From positions 622,001 through 682,000 of the forward strand of contig NC_134031.1 in the NCBI RefSeq assembly GCF_964204645.1: DNA of 60,000 nucleotides. The letters run 5' to 3'. Source of the stretch: Tubulanus polymorphus. Lineage: Eukaryota > Nemertea > Palaeonemertea > Tubulaniformes > Tubulanidae. Below are positions 59,201 through 60,000 of this stretch, in pieces. The notes beneath the pieces were generated by a model. That model did not search any database. It was not told the origin of the DNA and worked only from the letters and a program-made list of their open reading frames with translations. The translations under genes were made by a program, and so were the position numbers. Numbering within the stretch: position 1 is the stretch's first letter; the number at the start of each line of letters is the position of its first letter.

Positions 59201-59563
59201 CCACCCTTCACCGTCTGTGGTTTAGATTTCACCGGTGCACTACATCTTCGGTCGAAATCCGGGGAGGAGTCACTCGCGTATATATGCTTGTTTACTTGCG
59301 CGAACACGCGTGCCATCCATCTGGAAGTGGTAACGGACATGACTACGTCAACATTCCTACACGCGTTGAGGAGAATGGCTGCCAGACGTTCGTTACCACA
59401 GAAAATAATATCGGACAACCAATCAACCTTTATTGCGAGTAACAATGCTATCAAAAAGATATACGAATCGATCGAAACCCGAAAGTACTTCAGCCTACAC
59501 CGATCAGAGTGGGTCATGATAACTCGTCGAGCCCCTGGTTTGGTGGATTTTACGAAAGGCTAG
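56282..59563 (+). CDS. pol: BEL/Pao pol (protease, reverse transcriptase, RNase H, integrase; interrupted)
   Basis: An open frame of 1093 residues in the same frame as gag; coding similarity already starts right after the gag TGA, so the ATG at 56282 is nominal. Order: aspartic protease with ILFDEGAQRSFI (about residue 22); reverse transcriptase with SADIEKAFLQVGL (about 352) and the YVDN active-site box (about 431, Asn in the second Asp position, common in BEL/Pao); RNase H with FCDAS (about 605), LWSDSQIVLHWI (about 675) and NPADMLSRG; integrase HHCC zinc domain (HLGTES ... CVICK, about 913-949), then catalytic Asp residues in GLDFTG and SDNQS. After SDNQS a one-base change at about 59520-59535 moves the frame and this frame ends at 59563. 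Typical of a damaged or mis-sequenced copy. Confidence 0.93.
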   Translation: MLLKTAIANAKSREGVTTNVNILFDEGAQRSFITQRTAERLYINSEETETISINTFGAKQSSARSLIVANFTLCSDETDIPITALIVPQIASTMRNQTGRSIKDLPYLTGLKLAHPFSTESHFEIDILIGADFYWSVVGNHTIRGNGPTAVSSKLGYLLSGPFSDCDPINTARVYNVDVTSHRSEEVNLQKFWDLESIGVTDATDAASKEFNLLDYCQSSLTTSDTGRYTAKLPWKSGHAPLPTNYYVTRNITQSMIRRLSPQIRNVYHNIIMDQLSRDFIEEVTDDDRNIGHYLPHRAVKKESSTTPIRIVYNASLSTAGNPSLNDCLETGPTLLNDLGSILIRFRLHKFGLSADIEKAFLQVGLHDDDREYTKFLWLTDPKNPESELKTYRFKVILFGVVSSPFILNATVRFHLNNYNNHVSRDLVKNIYVDNAISGCESESDLMKYYTNINSIMKNGGFKLQSYASNSSLLKAKADSDNLSDEKTIVSALGLQWDTVNDTLSFKNKQAFANPDLITKREIVKAVSSLYDPLGYVSPVHIKSKMFVQQLWTEGYEWDETLPERVVESWISLITELREISEIRVDRRYSKSEAKSEAKYELHTFCDASQLAYGACVYLKRGDQTVLVMSKSRVAPVKKHTIPQLELMAALIGAKLTDYVRNSLITEIVITKCVLWSDSQIVLHWINSEKKLPVFVANRVRQIKSVTTIGRYKYCPTSDNPADMLSRGISCEQITRCTLWWNGPSWLSNGNYPTCDTIDRAVLLITEMDEDKQPDEKICENNEVGICNVIDQNDFTSLTRLLRVTALVRRFIKKSRRENHESDEITANEIAECEDLWNKGVQSSYFNDVKVSLEHKSKKRPSLVKKLRLFLEDDIIRVGGRLHNAPIGYDAKFPILLPHCRYSELIVLDSHNKVKHLGTESTITVVRQKYWITRVRQVARKLLRKCVICKYITGKPYSLPNCAPLQSSRLKEAPPFTVCGLDFTGALHLRSKSGEESLAYICLFTCANTRAIHLEVVTDMTTSTFLHALRRMAARRSLPQKIISDNQSTFIASNNAIKKIYESIETRKYFSLHRSEWVMITRRAPGLVDFTKG

Positions 59564-60000
59564 TTGGAATAACAAAAACCGCGATCAAAAAAGTTCTGGG
59601 GCGTGCGCGACTATCCCTGCTGGAATTGATTACGATCGTATCAGAGACTGAACAAGCTGTAAATAATCGCCCGATATCGTACTGTTCATCTGATGTGGAC
59701 GACCCAGAACCTTTAACCCCGTCACATTTCCTTCACGGTCGCGTTCTCACGAGTTTACCGCATCTGTTCGTAAGTTACGATGAACTGACCGACCCGACGC
59801 TTGGAAATATGCCGTCAGAATTTGAAAAACGTTCGGTGCGAATCGGTTCATTAAAACAACATCTGTGGAAACGTTGGGCTGAGGAATACGTAACAGCCCT
59901 ACGCGAAAGACACATCCAATTTAAAAATCGCGGATTAACTGGAAATACCATCAGAAAGGGTGATGTCGTGTTAGTACACGACGACAATCATAATTCGCGT
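59536..60000 (+). pseudogene. pol: BEL/Pao pol, integrase C-terminal part in a shifted frame (runs off window)
   Basis: From 59536 the integrase resumes in another frame and stays open to the window edge. It supplies GGFYERLVG with the catalytic Glu, followed by AVNNRPISY and PEPLTPSHFL, conserved in BEL/Pao integrases, and the C-terminal WKRW and KGDVVLV segments. The two catalytic Asp residues and the Glu are therefore in different frames, so this copy as given cannot make a complete integrase without frameshifting. The 3' LTR is not reached. Confidence 0.85.

Overview
The window is a stretch of animal nuclear genome: low gene density, long introns with canonical GT/AG splice sites, many minisatellites, small inverted-repeat elements, tRNA-like repeats and a BEL/Pao LTR retrotransposon. 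Gene content (a neuropeptide-type GPCR, an M13 metallopeptidase, small secreted peptide precursors) and BEL/Pao content fit a marine invertebrate, probably a lophotrochozoan. No species can be named from the sequence alone.

Layout. (1) About 1-17.3 kb, minus strand: a class A peptide GPCR in at least five coding exons, four of them visible (17269-16842, 4289-4166, 2379-2162, 1428-1269). Reading phase agrees at every junction. They cover the N-terminus, TM1-TM5 and intracellular loop 3; TM6, TM7 and the tail must lie left of the window. Intron 2 begins with a roughly 850 bp minisatellite whose unit copies the receptor's own exon-intron boundary, including the 5' splice site. (2) About 20.6-28.1 kb, plus strand: two tandem copies, about 6 kb apart, of a small three-exon gene encoding a 56-57 residue secreted precursor. 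It has a signal peptide, an acidic spacer, Arg-Arg and a short C-terminal peptide with one Cys-x6-Cys ring. Nearly all coding differences between copies fall in the C-terminal peptide. (3) About 28.1-43.4 kb: no recognisable gene, only minisatellites and scattered repeats, including sixteen copies of a 50-bp unit just upstream of the next gene. (4) 43.6-54.7 kb and beyond, plus strand: an M13 (neprilysin/ECE-like) type II membrane metallopeptidase. Twelve exons are visible, including two alternative versions, each exactly 162 nt, of the exon carrying the PCD-FY-FACG-W motif. The zinc-binding exons lie to the right of the window. (5) 54.7-60.0 kb, plus strand: a BEL/Pao retrotransposon inserted in the peptidase gene's intron. 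It has a 5' LTR, primer site, gag and pol, with one in-frame TGA between gag and pol and a frameshift inside integrase. Its 3' end lies outside the window.

Functionally, the three host loci could all act in peptide signalling: a peptide receptor, two putative secreted peptide precursors and a membrane peptidase of a class known to cleave bioactive peptides. Their proximity may be chance. The most unusual items are the mature-peptide-focused divergence of the duplicated precursor genes, the equal-length alternative peptidase exons, and minisatellites that start at or just after 5' splice sites.
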